From: Planctomycetota bacterium
Lineage (GTDB): Bacteria; Planctomycetota; JAJSAM01; JAJVHW01
Assembly: GCA_024277065.1 (NCBI GenBank)
Contig: JAJRVY010000248.1
Location: 1-34,601 of the forward strand
Length of the DNA: 34,601 nucleotides
Reading direction: 5' to 3'
Under the pieces are notes generated by a model. That model saw nothing but the letters and a program-made list of their open reading frames with translations. It ran no database searches and was not told the DNA's origin. The number at the start of each line of letters is the position of its first letter. Position 1 is the stretch's first letter. Below are positions 16,436-25,023 of this stretch, one piece after another. The position numbers were made by a program, and so were the translations under genes.

Positions 16436-17206
16436 CTACCTGGATCGCGCGAGGCGCCGGAAGCCCGCCCGCTCGAAGGCCGCGCCGGCCGCGTCGCCCT
16501 GCAGCCACGTCCACAGTTCCCTGGCAGCCGGCGGCGCGCCGCGCACGAGGAGCAGCGGGTACACGATCGGCGGATGCAGATCGGCCGGCACGTCGAAGGC
16601 GAGACGCACACCGCTCGCACGGGCGTCGGTGGCGTAGGCGATCCCGGCGTCCACCTCGCCGCGGGCCACGATGGCCACCACGGCCCGCGCGTCCGTCGTC
16701 TCGACGACGCGCAAGCGGACCTCGTCCCAGACCCCGGCGGCGGTGAGCGCCGCCCGCGCGTAGCGCCCGGCGGTGACGTAGCCGGTCTCGGCGAGCGCGA
16801 TGCGCCGCACGTCGCTCGCCGTGAGGTCCGCCAACGATCGCAGGGCGCGCCGCGAGTCCGCAGGCACGATCACGGCCAGTCCCACGCCGAGCAGGTCGAG
16901 GCGCGTCCGGGGCGCGACCTGCCCGTCCGCCTCCAGGGCGTCGGCCCAGCGCACGTCCGCGCCCAGGAACACGCCGGGAGCGCCGCCGCCGCGGATCTGC
17001 TGTGCCAGCAGCGACGTCGAGCCGTGGACGGCCGTGAAGTCCGGCGCGCCCGCTGCCGGCAGTGCCCGCACGGCCGGCATCAGGCTCGCCGCAGCGTAGA
17101 GGTGCGGCGCCTCGGGCGCACGCGTGCAGCCACCTGCCGCGCAGCAGGCGAGCGCGACGGCCGCCGCGCCGATCGCTGCCGTGAAGCGCCCCGCCGGCCC
17201 CCCCAT
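16436..17206 (-). CDS. modA: Molybdate ABC transporter substrate-binding protein, lipoprotein
   Basis: The 256-residue protein, from ATG 17206, has a lipoprotein signal (AAAVALACCAAGGC, Cys27) followed by the periplasmic-binding fold of ModA: HLYAAASLMPAVRAL, VHGSTSLLAQQI, GAPGVFLGADVRWADAL, VIVPADS, IALAETGYVTAGRYARAAL, GEVDAGIAYATDA and YPLLLVRGA. It would bind molybdate or tungstate outside the membrane and hand it to ModB. No modB or modC is adjacent. It starts 7 bp after the stop of the phosphatase-cytochrome gene, with GGTGA overlapping that stop codon, so the two are probably co-translated. A longer frame upstream covers the neighbour and is rejected as the start. Confidence 0.88.
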   Translation of the reverse strand: MGGPAGRFTAAIGAAAVALACCAAGGCTRAPEAPHLYAAASLMPAVRALPAAGAPDFTAVHGSTSLLAQQIRGGGAPGVFLGADVRWADALEADGQVAPRTRLDLLGVGLAVIVPADSRRALRSLADLTASDVRRIALAETGYVTAGRYARAALTAAGVWDEVRLRVVETTDARAVVAIVARGEVDAGIAYATDARASGVRLAFDVPADLHPPIVYPLLLVRGAPPAARELWTWLQGDAAGAAFERAGFRRLARSR

Positions 17207-17213
17207 CAGCAGC

Positions 17214-18191
17214 TCACCGGGTGTTGCGATAGCCGTCGTGGCACGTACCACAGCTCTCACGCGTACTCTTCCACGCCGCGTCCGCAGCGGCGCCGTCGCC
17301 CGTGCGCAGCGCGCTCTCGAGCGCCCTGGCCGACGCCTCGGCCTCGCCGAGAAGAGCGACGAACCGCTCGCCGAGGTCGCGCGATTCATCGAGACGCGCC
17401 ATCTCACGGAAGTGCTCGAACAGCATGCGCGCCTCGTGCGGCGGGCTGACGTCGGGGCTGCCGGGCGGCACGCCCCAGTCCGCCTCCTCGGACGCCTTCA
17501 GGTGCTCGGCGCGCAGGTCCACGTCCAGCATGGCATCGACGAGCGCCGCGGGCGCCACGTAGCTGGGAAGGTCGTCGGGAACCGCCGCGAGCTCGGCCTC
17601 GGTGGGCACGACGAACGCCGCCGTGTCGCGATAGAGCCCAGCGTACTTCGGGCTGCAACCGCTCTCCTCGAGGCGCACGAGCGCCGTCTCGTGGTCGATG
17701 CCCTCGAGCGCCATGAGCACCACCATCGACCCCGCCGGGCCGCGGTGCTTGCCATGGTGGCAGTGCACGTAGACGGCGCCCTTCGACGTCGCCGCAGCCT
17801 TCACGATGCGCAGTTGCTGCTCGCGCGTGAGCCCGTCGTAGCCGATGGGCACGTGGACGTAGCGCAGACCGTGGCGCGCAGCGGCCTCGAGGTCGGGACG
17901 GGCGCCGTCCACGCTGATCACGGTCGTCACGCCGAGAGCCGCGAGATTGCGGAACGCCTCGTCACCGCCGGGCTGGGCGCCCTGCCGGACGTGCTCGGAC
18001 CAGCGCCGGTAGTGCTCGAGCCCGACCGGATCGCCGGAGGCGTCGTAGCTCACCGGAGGCAGGTCCACGGCCCCGTCCGCAGCAACGCCGACGTCGTTCG
18101 CGTCGGGCGACCCGCACGCGGTGAGCGCGAGCAGACAGAGGCCGGCGGCGAGGGCGGCGGCGATCAGGGGGCGGCGAGTCGGGACGTTCAT
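17214..18191 (-). CDS. Lipoprotein fusion of CX5R (dual-specificity-like) phosphatase and cytochrome c'-type heme domain
   Basis: In this 325-residue protein, residues 1-26 are a lipoprotein signal (CLLALTAC, Cys26). Residues ~55-190 are a tyrosine/dual-specificity phosphatase-like domain: NLAALGVTTVISVDGARPD, YVHVPIGYDG, and the P-loop VYVHCHHGKHRGPAG with Cys144 and Arg150 (HCX5R). Residues ~240-325 are helical and end in STRESCGTCHDGYRN, a CxxCH heme-c site (Cys314, Cys317, His318). Its C-terminal position, with helix and trailing YR, matches cytochrome c'/c556 (class II) proteins. The protein would be lipid-anchored outside the cytoplasm, where heme is attached. It could link heme redox state or gas binding to a phosphatase; that is an inference. 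AGGAAG lies about 9 bases before the ATG. It is co-transcribed with modA. Confidence 0.88.
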   Translation of the reverse strand: MNVPTRRPLIAAALAAGLCLLALTACGSPDANDVGVAADGAVDLPPVSYDASGDPVGLEHYRRWSEHVRQGAQPGGDEAFRNLAALGVTTVISVDGARPDLEAAARHGLRYVHVPIGYDGLTREQQLRIVKAAATSKGAVYVHCHHGKHRGPAGSMVVLMALEGIDHETALVRLEESGCSPKYAGLYRDTAAFVVPTEAELAAVPDDLPSYVAPAALVDAMLDVDLRAEHLKASEEADWGVPPGSPDVSPPHEARMLFEHFREMARLDESRDLGERFVALLGEAEASARALESALRTGDGAAADAAWKSTRESCGTCHDGYRNTR

Positions 18192-18320
18192 GGGGTGTGC
18201 TTCCTCGGATACGCGATCTCAGGGTGTGTTCGCCGTTGACGCAAGCCCCGGACCAGGCCCGCCGAGCCCGGCGCTGCCCACCCGCGCGCGCCCGAAGCGT
18301 ATCCCGCGCGACACGTCGTA

Positions 18321-18362
18321 GCACCCCAGTAACCGCGGCCCAGGAATCGTGGCCCAGCAATC
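18321..18362. repeat. Three tandem 14-bp units in the intergenic region
   Basis: Three adjacent 14-base units (GCACCCCAGTAACC, GCGGCCCAGGAATC, GTGGCCCAGCAATC) share a CCCAG-N-AA-Y-C core. They lie in the 183 bp between the HEAT-protein stop and the start of the phosphatase-cytochrome gene, about 130-170 bp upstream of the latter. They may be a binding-site array or plain slippage. Confidence 0.6.
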
Positions 18363-18374
18363 GCGCGGCGGTTC

Positions 18375-20999
18375 TCAGCGCTCGCTGCCGGGCGCCGCGC
18401 GGTCGATCTCGGCGGTGAGGCCGGCTCGCGCGGCGGCGACGATCTCGGCCACCTGCTCCGGCGTCGCGTCCGCCGGGATCTCGAACGTACGGCGCGCGAG
18501 CACGGCGGCGGCCAGCAGCAGCTGACGCAGCCGCGCGACATCGGTCGTGCCCTCGGCCGCGAGGGCGGCGCGCAACGGGCGTGCGGCGCGGGGCCCGAGC
18601 GCGCGCAGCTCTTCCTGGGCGTCGGCGTCGCCGACCCGTTCGACGAGCGCGAACACGCGCAGGCGTTCGGCTTCGCTCCGCGCTGCGGCCTCCTCGCGCA
18701 GTTCGCGCAGGAGGGACGCGTCCTCGGCGTCGAGTTGCGCTGCGGCGTCGCCGATGGCCGCCAGCGTCGCGACGGCGGCCGTCGGATCGCCACGCTGCAA
18801 CTCCGTGCGGCCGAGCTCGAGCAGTACGGAGGGGCGCAGCGGCGCGGGCAACGCCTCGTCGTCGCGCAACTCGGTGAGCGCCGCGGCGGCGCGGGCGAGG
18901 TTCTCGCCCGAGCCGCAGGCGCGCAGGGAGCGCCCGAGGAGCAGGCGCCAACGGTACGTCGGATCACCGTCGCGAGGAGCTGCGGCGACGAGCCCCTCGA
19001 CGATGGCGCAGGCGTCGGCGGGACGCCCGGACGCAAGCAGCCGCGTCGCCAGCCGTTCGCGCACGAGGCCGCGCCCGTCCTGCCCCTCCCAGAGTTCGGA
19101 ACCGGCGTCCACGACCGCCTGGAGCAACTGCACGGCGCGCTCACGCAGGGCGGGATCACCCGTCTCCCACAGCGCATCGGCGTCCCGCAGCACGTCCTCC
19201 ACGGTCGCATGGCTGCTGCGCAGATCCTCGGTCCGGCGGTTGCGATAGACATCCCAGATGGCGCCCACGGTCAGCATGGGCCGCAGCCGCTCGAGGGCCC
19301 CGGAGTCGTCGAGGTCGAGGATCGCGCGGGCGGCGGCCACGCGCACCTTGACGTGCTCGGTGGGCCGTAGAACGACGGCCTCGAGCGCGGCGAGCACCGG
19401 CGGCTGCTCGCCCGGTCGCGAGTTGCCGAGCCCGCTCGCGCTGACCTCGCGGATGGCCACGTGCGGGTCGGTCAGGCCGTAGTCGATGAGCGCGTCGCGG
19501 GCGCGCACCACGCCGCTGCCCGCCCACAGGGAGACGAGGGCCTGCACGACGTAGGAGCGCAGTCGCGTGTCCGGGTGGCGATCCTTGAGGATCTGCACGA
19601 ACACACCGACCGCCGCCGGTCTTGGGGCCTGGCCGAGTTTGACGACCATGTCGCGGGCGACGCGCACGTCGGGCTCATCGAGGACGCGGCGCGCCAGCCA
19701 GCCCGTCATATCGACACCGCTCGCCACGAGGGCCGAGAGGAGCTCGATGCGCAACTCGGGGTCGGTGTCGCGCAGGGCGTCGAACTCGTCCTGGAGTGCC
19801 CCCACCGGACGGGGATCATGCAGCGCGCCGAGCAGCCGGATCGCGGCGCTGCGCACGGGACGCGGCGCGCCGCCGGACGCCCGCGCCCGCGTCACGAGCG
19901 CCGCGAGCTCGGCATCGACGACGTTCTCGCGAAGCGCGGGCGCCAGCGGCACGAGCGTGTCGAGCATCTCGCCCTCGACGCCGGCCGTCTCCTCGCGCCG
20001 CAGCGCACGCAGGAGCGCCTTGCCGGCGGCGCGCCGCGACTGCGTCGCATCGCGCTCGCCGTCCCAGGGGAACTCCCGCAACCGACGGGCCGCCGCGGCC
20101 CGCAATCCGGCCACGGGCGATCCGAGGTAGAGGCGCAGGACGTCGGCGAGCGGCACGTGCGGCAACGCAGCGCGCGCCAGCTCGACGTACGCGCGCTCGA
20201 AGTCCGCGGCGTTCCCGGGCACGGGCTGCGCCGCGACGGCGCGCAGCCGGCGGCGCAGCACCTCGGCGAGCGGCAACCTGTGCTCGCGCATGTCAGCGAC
20301 GATCTGCTGCGCCTCGGCGCGCGTCGTCACGAACGGCACGATGTGCACGAAGGCGCGGCTCGCGGCGAGACGCAGCTCCGCCTGCGGCGCGCCCCAGAGC
20401 CGCAGCAGGGGCGACAGCGCGGCGGCGTGTCCCGTGCGCCCGAGCGTCACGGCCGCCGTGGCGCGGAAGTCCACGGCGCGCGTCGTGTCGCTCGCGAGCT
20501 CCGCGAGGCGCGTCACGAGCGCGGTATCGGCGTAGTGCAGCAGCACCTCGTCGAACGAACGGGCGAGGGACGAGCCCTGCTCGATCCGCAGGCGCTCGAC
20601 GACGTCCTCGACCAGGTCGATGGCCGCACGATCCACGAGCACCGACGTGATGATCCGCTCGACGACGATGGTGCGCGCGCCGGTGTCGCGCACCAGCCGC
20701 CGCAGTTCACGCCGCGCGAAGGGGTCCCGCGACGACAGCAGCCGGTCGATGCGATCGCGCAGTTCCCCCGGGATGCGCAGCACGGACGGGTTGTTCAGAG
20801 TGCGGACGAGAGTCTCGACGCGCTCGCGGTCCTCGATGTCCCCCGCGCCCGGCCCGCCGTCGCGCGCCGCGTGCTCGGCCGCGTCGTCGTCGTTCGCGGG
20901 GGGCACGTCCTGAGCACGGGCGCGCGGCGCGAGCCCGGTGGCGAACACAGTGGCGAGCACGAGCAGTGCGAGGGCGACGGATGTGCGGTGACGGGTCAT
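18375..20999 (-). CDS. Secreted HEAT-repeat protein
   Basis: The 874-residue protein, from ATG 20999, has a Sec signal peptide (SVALALLVLATVFATGLAPR, then ARAQD with a likely cut after ARA). Most of the length is made of HEAT/PBS-lyase-type helical pairs, with repeated phrases such as AVTLGRTGHAAALSPLLRLW, AAIRLLGALHDPRPVGALQD, LTDPHVAIREVSASGLGNS and VRVAAARAILDLDDSGALER. The last ~250 residues are TPR-like helices (YRWRLLLGRSLRACGS, LLELGRTELQRGDPTAAVAT). No catalytic motif is seen. Such proteins act as binding scaffolds; the partner is unknown. A start 16 codons upstream is possible but would put a charged, proline-rich piece before the signal peptide. Confidence 0.85.
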   Translation of the reverse strand: MTRHRTSVALALLVLATVFATGLAPRARAQDVPPANDDDAAEHAARDGGPGAGDIEDRERVETLVRTLNNPSVLRIPGELRDRIDRLLSSRDPFARRELRRLVRDTGARTIVVERIITSVLVDRAAIDLVEDVVERLRIEQGSSLARSFDEVLLHYADTALVTRLAELASDTTRAVDFRATAAVTLGRTGHAAALSPLLRLWGAPQAELRLAASRAFVHIVPFVTTRAEAQQIVADMREHRLPLAEVLRRRLRAVAAQPVPGNAADFERAYVELARAALPHVPLADVLRLYLGSPVAGLRAAAARRLREFPWDGERDATQSRRAAGKALLRALRREETAGVEGEMLDTLVPLAPALRENVVDAELAALVTRARASGGAPRPVRSAAIRLLGALHDPRPVGALQDEFDALRDTDPELRIELLSALVASGVDMTGWLARRVLDEPDVRVARDMVVKLGQAPRPAAVGVFVQILKDRHPDTRLRSYVVQALVSLWAGSGVVRARDALIDYGLTDPHVAIREVSASGLGNSRPGEQPPVLAALEAVVLRPTEHVKVRVAAARAILDLDDSGALERLRPMLTVGAIWDVYRNRRTEDLRSSHATVEDVLRDADALWETGDPALRERAVQLLQAVVDAGSELWEGQDGRGLVRERLATRLLASGRPADACAIVEGLVAAAPRDGDPTYRWRLLLGRSLRACGSGENLARAAAALTELRDDEALPAPLRPSVLLELGRTELQRGDPTAAVATLAAIGDAAAQLDAEDASLLRELREEAAARSEAERLRVFALVERVGDADAQEELRALGPRAARPLRAALAAEGTTDVARLRQLLLAAAVLARRTFEIPADATPEQVAEIVAAARAGLTAEIDRAAPGSER

Positions 21000-21059
21000 C
21001 GGCGGTGGCGGATCAGTGCGGGCGACGCCGCTTCGCGGTCGATGCACGGCGGAGCGTCC

Positions 21060-23123
21060 CTACGATGGTACGGACCACGCGCGCGCCGGAGCCGTTGTTT
21101 CGCGCACGACGAAGGCCGCGATCGACTCCGCCACCTCGTCGCTGCCGCGCACCTCGGTGCGCTCGACACGGTTGCTGCGCTCCTCGTAGAGCGGCATGCG
21201 CTCCTCGCGCTGGCGCGCGAGTTCCTCGGCCGCGGGCAGCGCCGTCAGCGCCGCTCGCGGCGCCGCGGCCAGGCGCCGTAGCAGCACGTCGTCCGCAGCG
21301 TCGAGCAGCACGACGTACGCGTCCGCCACGAGCGCGTCGAAGGCCGCCCCGGCGAGGGCGGCGCCGCCCCCCGTGGCGACGACGACGGACGACTGTCCGG
21401 CGACGCGCATCAGGACGTCCCGCTCCGCCGCCCGGAACGCGGCTTCCCCGCCGCCGCGGATGAGTTCGTCCGGCGTCCGGCCGACGGCCGCGGCGACGGC
21501 CGCGTCGGTGTCCACGAACGGTCGCGAGAGCAGCTCGGCCACGCGCCGTCCGACCACCGACTTGCCGCTGCAGCGCAGACCGAGCAGGACGACGCGGCGC
21601 GCGCGCGCCGCGAGCAGCTCCTCGCCGAGCGCCTGCATCGCCGCGGCGTCCGGGCGCTTCCCCGTGAGCAGCTCGACCTGGCGCGCGGCCTGGTGGGCGA
21701 GCATCGACAACCCGGTCACCGTGCGGTGCCCACCCGCACGCGCGTCGGCCAGGAGCGCCGTCGGGCGCGGCGCAACGAGCATGTCCATGACGACCGTGCG
21801 GCGCGGCAGCGGCGACAGATCGACGACCGGGGCGGCGCCGGGTGCTCCGGCGGGCGTCGCGTCCACGACGACGACGGGGCCGTCGCGCAGCGCCGCCGCA
21901 ACGTCGGAGGCGGCCACCGCGCCGAGGGCCTGCAACGCCCGCGCGGCGTCCGGGCGTCGCGCCCACACGCGGACGCGCACGCCGAGCCGGCGCAGCGCGA
22001 GCACCGCCGCGCGCGCCGCGCCGCCCGCCCCGAGCACGAGCCCCGTGCCCTCCGTCGCCCCATCCGCGATCCCGCCCGCGTCCCCGCCCGCGATCCCATC
22101 CGCGAAGGCCGGGGCCAGCGCGTCGAGGAGTCCTCCGGCGTCGGTGTTCTCGCCGACCGCGTCGCCGCCGCGGACGAGGACCGTGTTCACCGCGCCGGAT
22201 GCCGTAGCATCCACGCCGAGAGCCGCGCCGCGCTCTGCCAGCAGGTCGTGGACGACGCCCTTGTGCGGGATGGTGACGGCGGCGCCCGCCCACGAGAACG
22301 CCGCGATCGCGGAGAGAGCGGTGCGCGGATCGTCCGTGGACCAGCGCAGGGCGACCACGTCTTCACCGGCCGCGCGGAAGGCGGCGTTGAGCATCTCCGG
22401 GCTGACGCTCGCCTCGACGTCACGGCCCAGCAGCACCCAGGCCCGCGTGCCCGGCCCGACGCGGCCGAGATCAGCCCGGTCGAGTAGCGCGGGGACGGTG
22501 GGCAGGGGCAGCCCGATGCGGCCGCCCGGGCGCAGCGCCGCGTACACGAACGGCGCGCCGAGGACGGCGGACGCAAGGCGCGAGAACGGCTGCGAGACGA
22601 CGTGCCCGGCCAGCCGTCCGCGCTGCGCGGCGATCACCTCCAGCAGCCGCACGGTGTCACGGGCGTCGCCCTCGTGGGCCACGAGCTTGCCCGCGTGGGC
22701 CGGAGGCGCCAGGAGGCGTTCGGCCAGGGCGGCCAGGGCCGCCGCGTCCGGCGGCACGCGCGCGACGTGTGCCGAGCGCAGGAGGCGCGCGTCGCCGAAC
22801 GCGCCGAGCGCCGTCTGCGGCACGTCGCACTCGACGTCGATCCACGCCGCGCCGGCACGCGCAGCGGCGGCCAGGACGTCGAGGCGCGCCGCCTCGTCGC
22901 CGCCGAATCCGCCGCCCTCCGCGCGCCGCCGGCACGTCGCGACGACGGGCACGGGCGACGCCGCGAGCAGTCGCGCCACGTGGTCCGCGGCATCCGGCAC
23001 GAGATCCAGGCGCAGCTCGACCAGCCGGCAGCGCGCGGCCTCGGGCGCGGCGAGCACGCGCACCATCTCGTCTGCCGACCGCGGACCGAACGTCCCGACG
23101 AGCGCCGCGCCTTCCCGTGTCAT
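21060..23123 (-). CDS. aroD-aroE-aroK: Trifunctional shikimate-pathway enzyme: AroD-AroE-AroK fusion
   Basis: This 687-residue protein has three domains. Residues 1-~205 are type I 3-dehydroquinate dehydratase: VELRLD (Glu36, Arg38), SAHV (His119), KLVAHE (Schiff-base Lys146) and SQPFSRLASAVLG. Residues ~228-515 are shikimate dehydrogenase: GRDVEASVSPEMLNAAF, AAVTIPHKG (Lys288), GAVNTV, GENTDAGG (Asp328), the NADP loop VLGAGGAARAAV, and GLSMLAHQA. From ~520 to the end is shikimate kinase: P-loop LLGLRCSGKSVVG, FVDTDAA, FRAAERD and VVATGGGAA. It would take 3-dehydroquinate to shikimate 3-phosphate in one polypeptide. A Gly/Ala/Asp repeat insert (about residues 341-360) precedes the NADP loop. 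All key residues are present. The start is ATG 23123; the 46-codon open extension upstream is low-complexity. It lies 153 bp after ispE. Confidence 0.95.
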   Translation of the reverse strand: MTREGAALVGTFGPRSADEMVRVLAAPEAARCRLVELRLDLVPDAADHVARLLAASPVPVVATCRRRAEGGGFGGDEAARLDVLAAAARAGAAWIDVECDVPQTALGAFGDARLLRSAHVARVPPDAAALAALAERLLAPPAHAGKLVAHEGDARDTVRLLEVIAAQRGRLAGHVVSQPFSRLASAVLGAPFVYAALRPGGRIGLPLPTVPALLDRADLGRVGPGTRAWVLLGRDVEASVSPEMLNAAFRAAGEDVVALRWSTDDPRTALSAIAAFSWAGAAVTIPHKGVVHDLLAERGAALGVDATASGAVNTVLVRGGDAVGENTDAGGLLDALAPAFADGIAGGDAGGIADGATEGTGLVLGAGGAARAAVLALRRLGVRVRVWARRPDAARALQALGAVAASDVAAALRDGPVVVVDATPAGAPGAAPVVDLSPLPRRTVVMDMLVAPRPTALLADARAGGHRTVTGLSMLAHQAARQVELLTGKRPDAAAMQALGEELLAARARRVVLLGLRCSGKSVVGRRVAELLSRPFVDTDAAVAAAVGRTPDELIRGGGEAAFRAAERDVLMRVAGQSSVVVATGGGAALAGAAFDALVADAYVVLLDAADDVLLRRLAAAPRAALTALPAAEELARQREERMPLYEERSNRVERTEVRGSDEVAESIAAFVVRETTAPARAWSVPS

Positions 23124-23276
23124 GCCCCCATCGTCCCAAGGCCGGGGGCTCCCTGTCACCTTTCGACGTCCGTCCCCCGCTCCATCACCCGCGTCCCACG
23201 CCGACACCGGGGCGGACCAGTTGCCCTTGCGGCTCGACGACGCACCTCCGCCCCGAGGCACGCACCACGTCGGCGC

Positions 23277-24140
23277 CTACGCGGAGGAGACGACCACGGC
23301 ACGCGTGCCGAACGGCCAACCGGACGTGTCGGGGAGTTCGGCGCAGCGGAGCGGCACGAAGAACGTCGAACCGCTGCCGGTCATCTGCACGTGTTCGCCG
23401 AGGACCGCGCGCAAGTGGGCCAGCAGGGGCGCGATCCGAGACTCCGCGCGCAGCGCCGCCGGGACGAGCGCGTTGTGCGTGGCGGCGGCGATGCCGGTCA
23501 CGTCCCCCGTCTCGAGGGCGCGGCACAACGCGGCGGCTGAGACGGGCGGCGGAAGCTCCGCCGGCAGTGCGTCGAACACGGCCCGTGTGGAGACCGCGAA
23601 CGACGGGACGAGGAGCAGAAACGAGAGCCCCTGAGCAGCCGGGATCGCTTCGAGCAGCTCGCCGCGGCCACGCCCCAGCGCCGTCCCGCCGCGCACGAGG
23701 AACGGCACGTCGCTGCCGATGGCGGCGGCGATCGTCTCCAGCTCGCGCGGCGCCGCCTCCAGTTCGAACAGGCGATTGACGGCGCGCAACGCGCCGGCGG
23801 CGTCGGCCGAGCCGCCCCCGAGCCCGGCGCCCGTCGGGACGTTCTTGCGCAGCACGATCTGCACGGCGCGGCGGCACCCGCGCGCGTCCAGCAGCGCCGT
23901 CGCCGCCCGCGCCGCGAGATTGTCCGGCCCGGCCGGCACGTCGTCCGCGGCGGCGTCCCCCGGCACGACGACGACGTCCACGACGCCGCCCCTGCCAGGC
24001 ACCTCGCGCACGATCAGCTCGTCGGCGACGTCCAACTCGTGGAACACGGTGACGAGCTCGTGGTAGCCGTCGTGGCGGCGGCCGATCACGTCCAGGAAGA
24101 GGTTCAGCTTCCCGTGGCAGCGCTCCTCGACCTCGCGCAC
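23277..24140 (-). CDS. ispE: 4-diphosphocytidyl-2-C-methyl-D-erythritol kinase
   Basis: This 287-residue GHMP kinase of the MEP isoprenoid pathway phosphorylates CDP-methylerythritol at the 2-hydroxyl with ATP. Visible motifs are HGKLNLFLDVIGRRHDGYHE (catalytic Lys11 and substrate loop), the ATP loop VPTGAGLGGGSADAAGAL, IGSDVPFLV (catalytic Asp) and MTGSGSTFFV near the end. The length is normal for the family. The start is GTG 24138-24140, 7 bp after the panC stop, with GGGAG lying between them. It is the last gene of the tight psd-pssA-folK-panC-ispE run. Confidence 0.96.
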   Translation of the reverse strand: MREVEERCHGKLNLFLDVIGRRHDGYHELVTVFHELDVADELIVREVPGRGGVVDVVVVPGDAAADDVPAGPDNLAARAATALLDARGCRRAVQIVLRKNVPTGAGLGGGSADAAGALRAVNRLFELEAAPRELETIAAAIGSDVPFLVRGGTALGRGRGELLEAIPAAQGLSFLLLVPSFAVSTRAVFDALPAELPPPVSAAALCRALETGDVTGIAAATHNALVPAALRAESRIAPLLAHLRAVLGEHVQMTGSGSTFFVPLRCAELPDTSGWPFGTRAVVVSSA

Positions 24141-24147
24141 GGCTCCC

Positions 24148-25023
24148 TCAGCGCTCCCAGGCCGGCGTCCCGGGGGGCGCCACGATGCGATTGTCGAGCA
24201 GGCGCGTCCAGGCGACGCGCAGCGCGGCGAGGAGCACGGCGTGCCCCGCGAGCGTGCGGATCGAGACGAGCGTGTCGGGATCGACGAGATCGGCGTACTC
24301 GGCCTCGACGTCGGCGCGCGGGGACTCCAGCGCCGCGGCGAGGAACGCGCGTACGGCGTCGCCGGCGGTCTCCCCCTCGAGGATGCGTCGCTCGGCGGCG
24401 ACGAGCGCGCGCGGCAGGCGCAGCGCCTCCTCGCGGTCCTCGGCCGACAGGTAGCGGTTGCGCGACGACAGGGCGAGGCCGTCCGCGTCGCGGACGATGG
24501 GCACCACCACGATCTCCACCGGAACGCCCAGGTCGCGCACCATGCGGCGGATCACGACGGTCTGCTGGTAGTCCTTCTGCCCGAAGTAGGCGCGGTCCGG
24601 CCGCACGACGTTCAGGAGCCGCGCGACGACGGTCGCGACACCGTCGAAGTGCCCCGGGCGCCGCGCGCCCTCGAAGTCCTCCGTCACGCCGGCCACGGAC
24701 ACCGTCGTCGTGTGCCCCGGCGGCTGCATGTCCCGGACGGCGGGCGCGAACACGATGTCGGCGTTCTCGCGTCCGCACAGCGCCACGTCGTCGTCCAGGG
24801 CGCGCGGGTAGCGCTCGAAGTCCTCCCCGGCGCCGAACTGCAGCGGGTTCACGTAGATCGAGACGACCGTGCGGTCGCACGCCGCGACGCTGCGGCGAAT
24901 GAGCGCCGCGTGGCCCGCGTGCAGCGCCCCCATCGTCGGTACGAGGCCGCACGAGATCCGGTTGCGGCGCAGCATGTCCACGTACGCGCCGATCTCGTCC
25001 GGGTCGCGCATGACGCGCGTCAT
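24148..25023 (-). CDS. panC: Pantothenate synthetase
   Basis: The 291-residue enzyme joins pantoate and beta-alanine with ATP to make pantothenate, the precursor of coenzyme A. Motifs are VPTMGALHAGHAALIR (HxGH nucleotidyl-transfer motif), SIYVNPLQFG, RPGHFDGVATVVARLLNVV, YFGQKDYQQ and LSSRNRYLSAEDR. The length is usual. The ATG at 25021-25023 overlaps the folK stop by 4 bases (ATGA), a sign of translational coupling. A GTG 5 codons upstream lies inside folK and is less likely. Confidence 0.96.
   Translation of the reverse strand: MTRVMRDPDEIGAYVDMLRRNRISCGLVPTMGALHAGHAALIRRSVAACDRTVVSIYVNPLQFGAGEDFERYPRALDDDVALCGRENADIVFAPAVRDMQPPGHTTTVSVAGVTEDFEGARRPGHFDGVATVVARLLNVVRPDRAYFGQKDYQQTVVIRRMVRDLGVPVEIVVVPIVRDADGLALSSRNRYLSAEDREEALRLPRALVAAERRILEGETAGDAVRAFLAAALESPRADVEAEYADLVDPDTLVSIRTLAGHAVLLAALRVAWTRLLDNRIVAPPGTPAWER

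Noticed and set aside
13708-16620. 970-residue open frame opposite the YyaL gene
   Set aside because: Antisense to a strongly conserved gene, with no recognisable domain.
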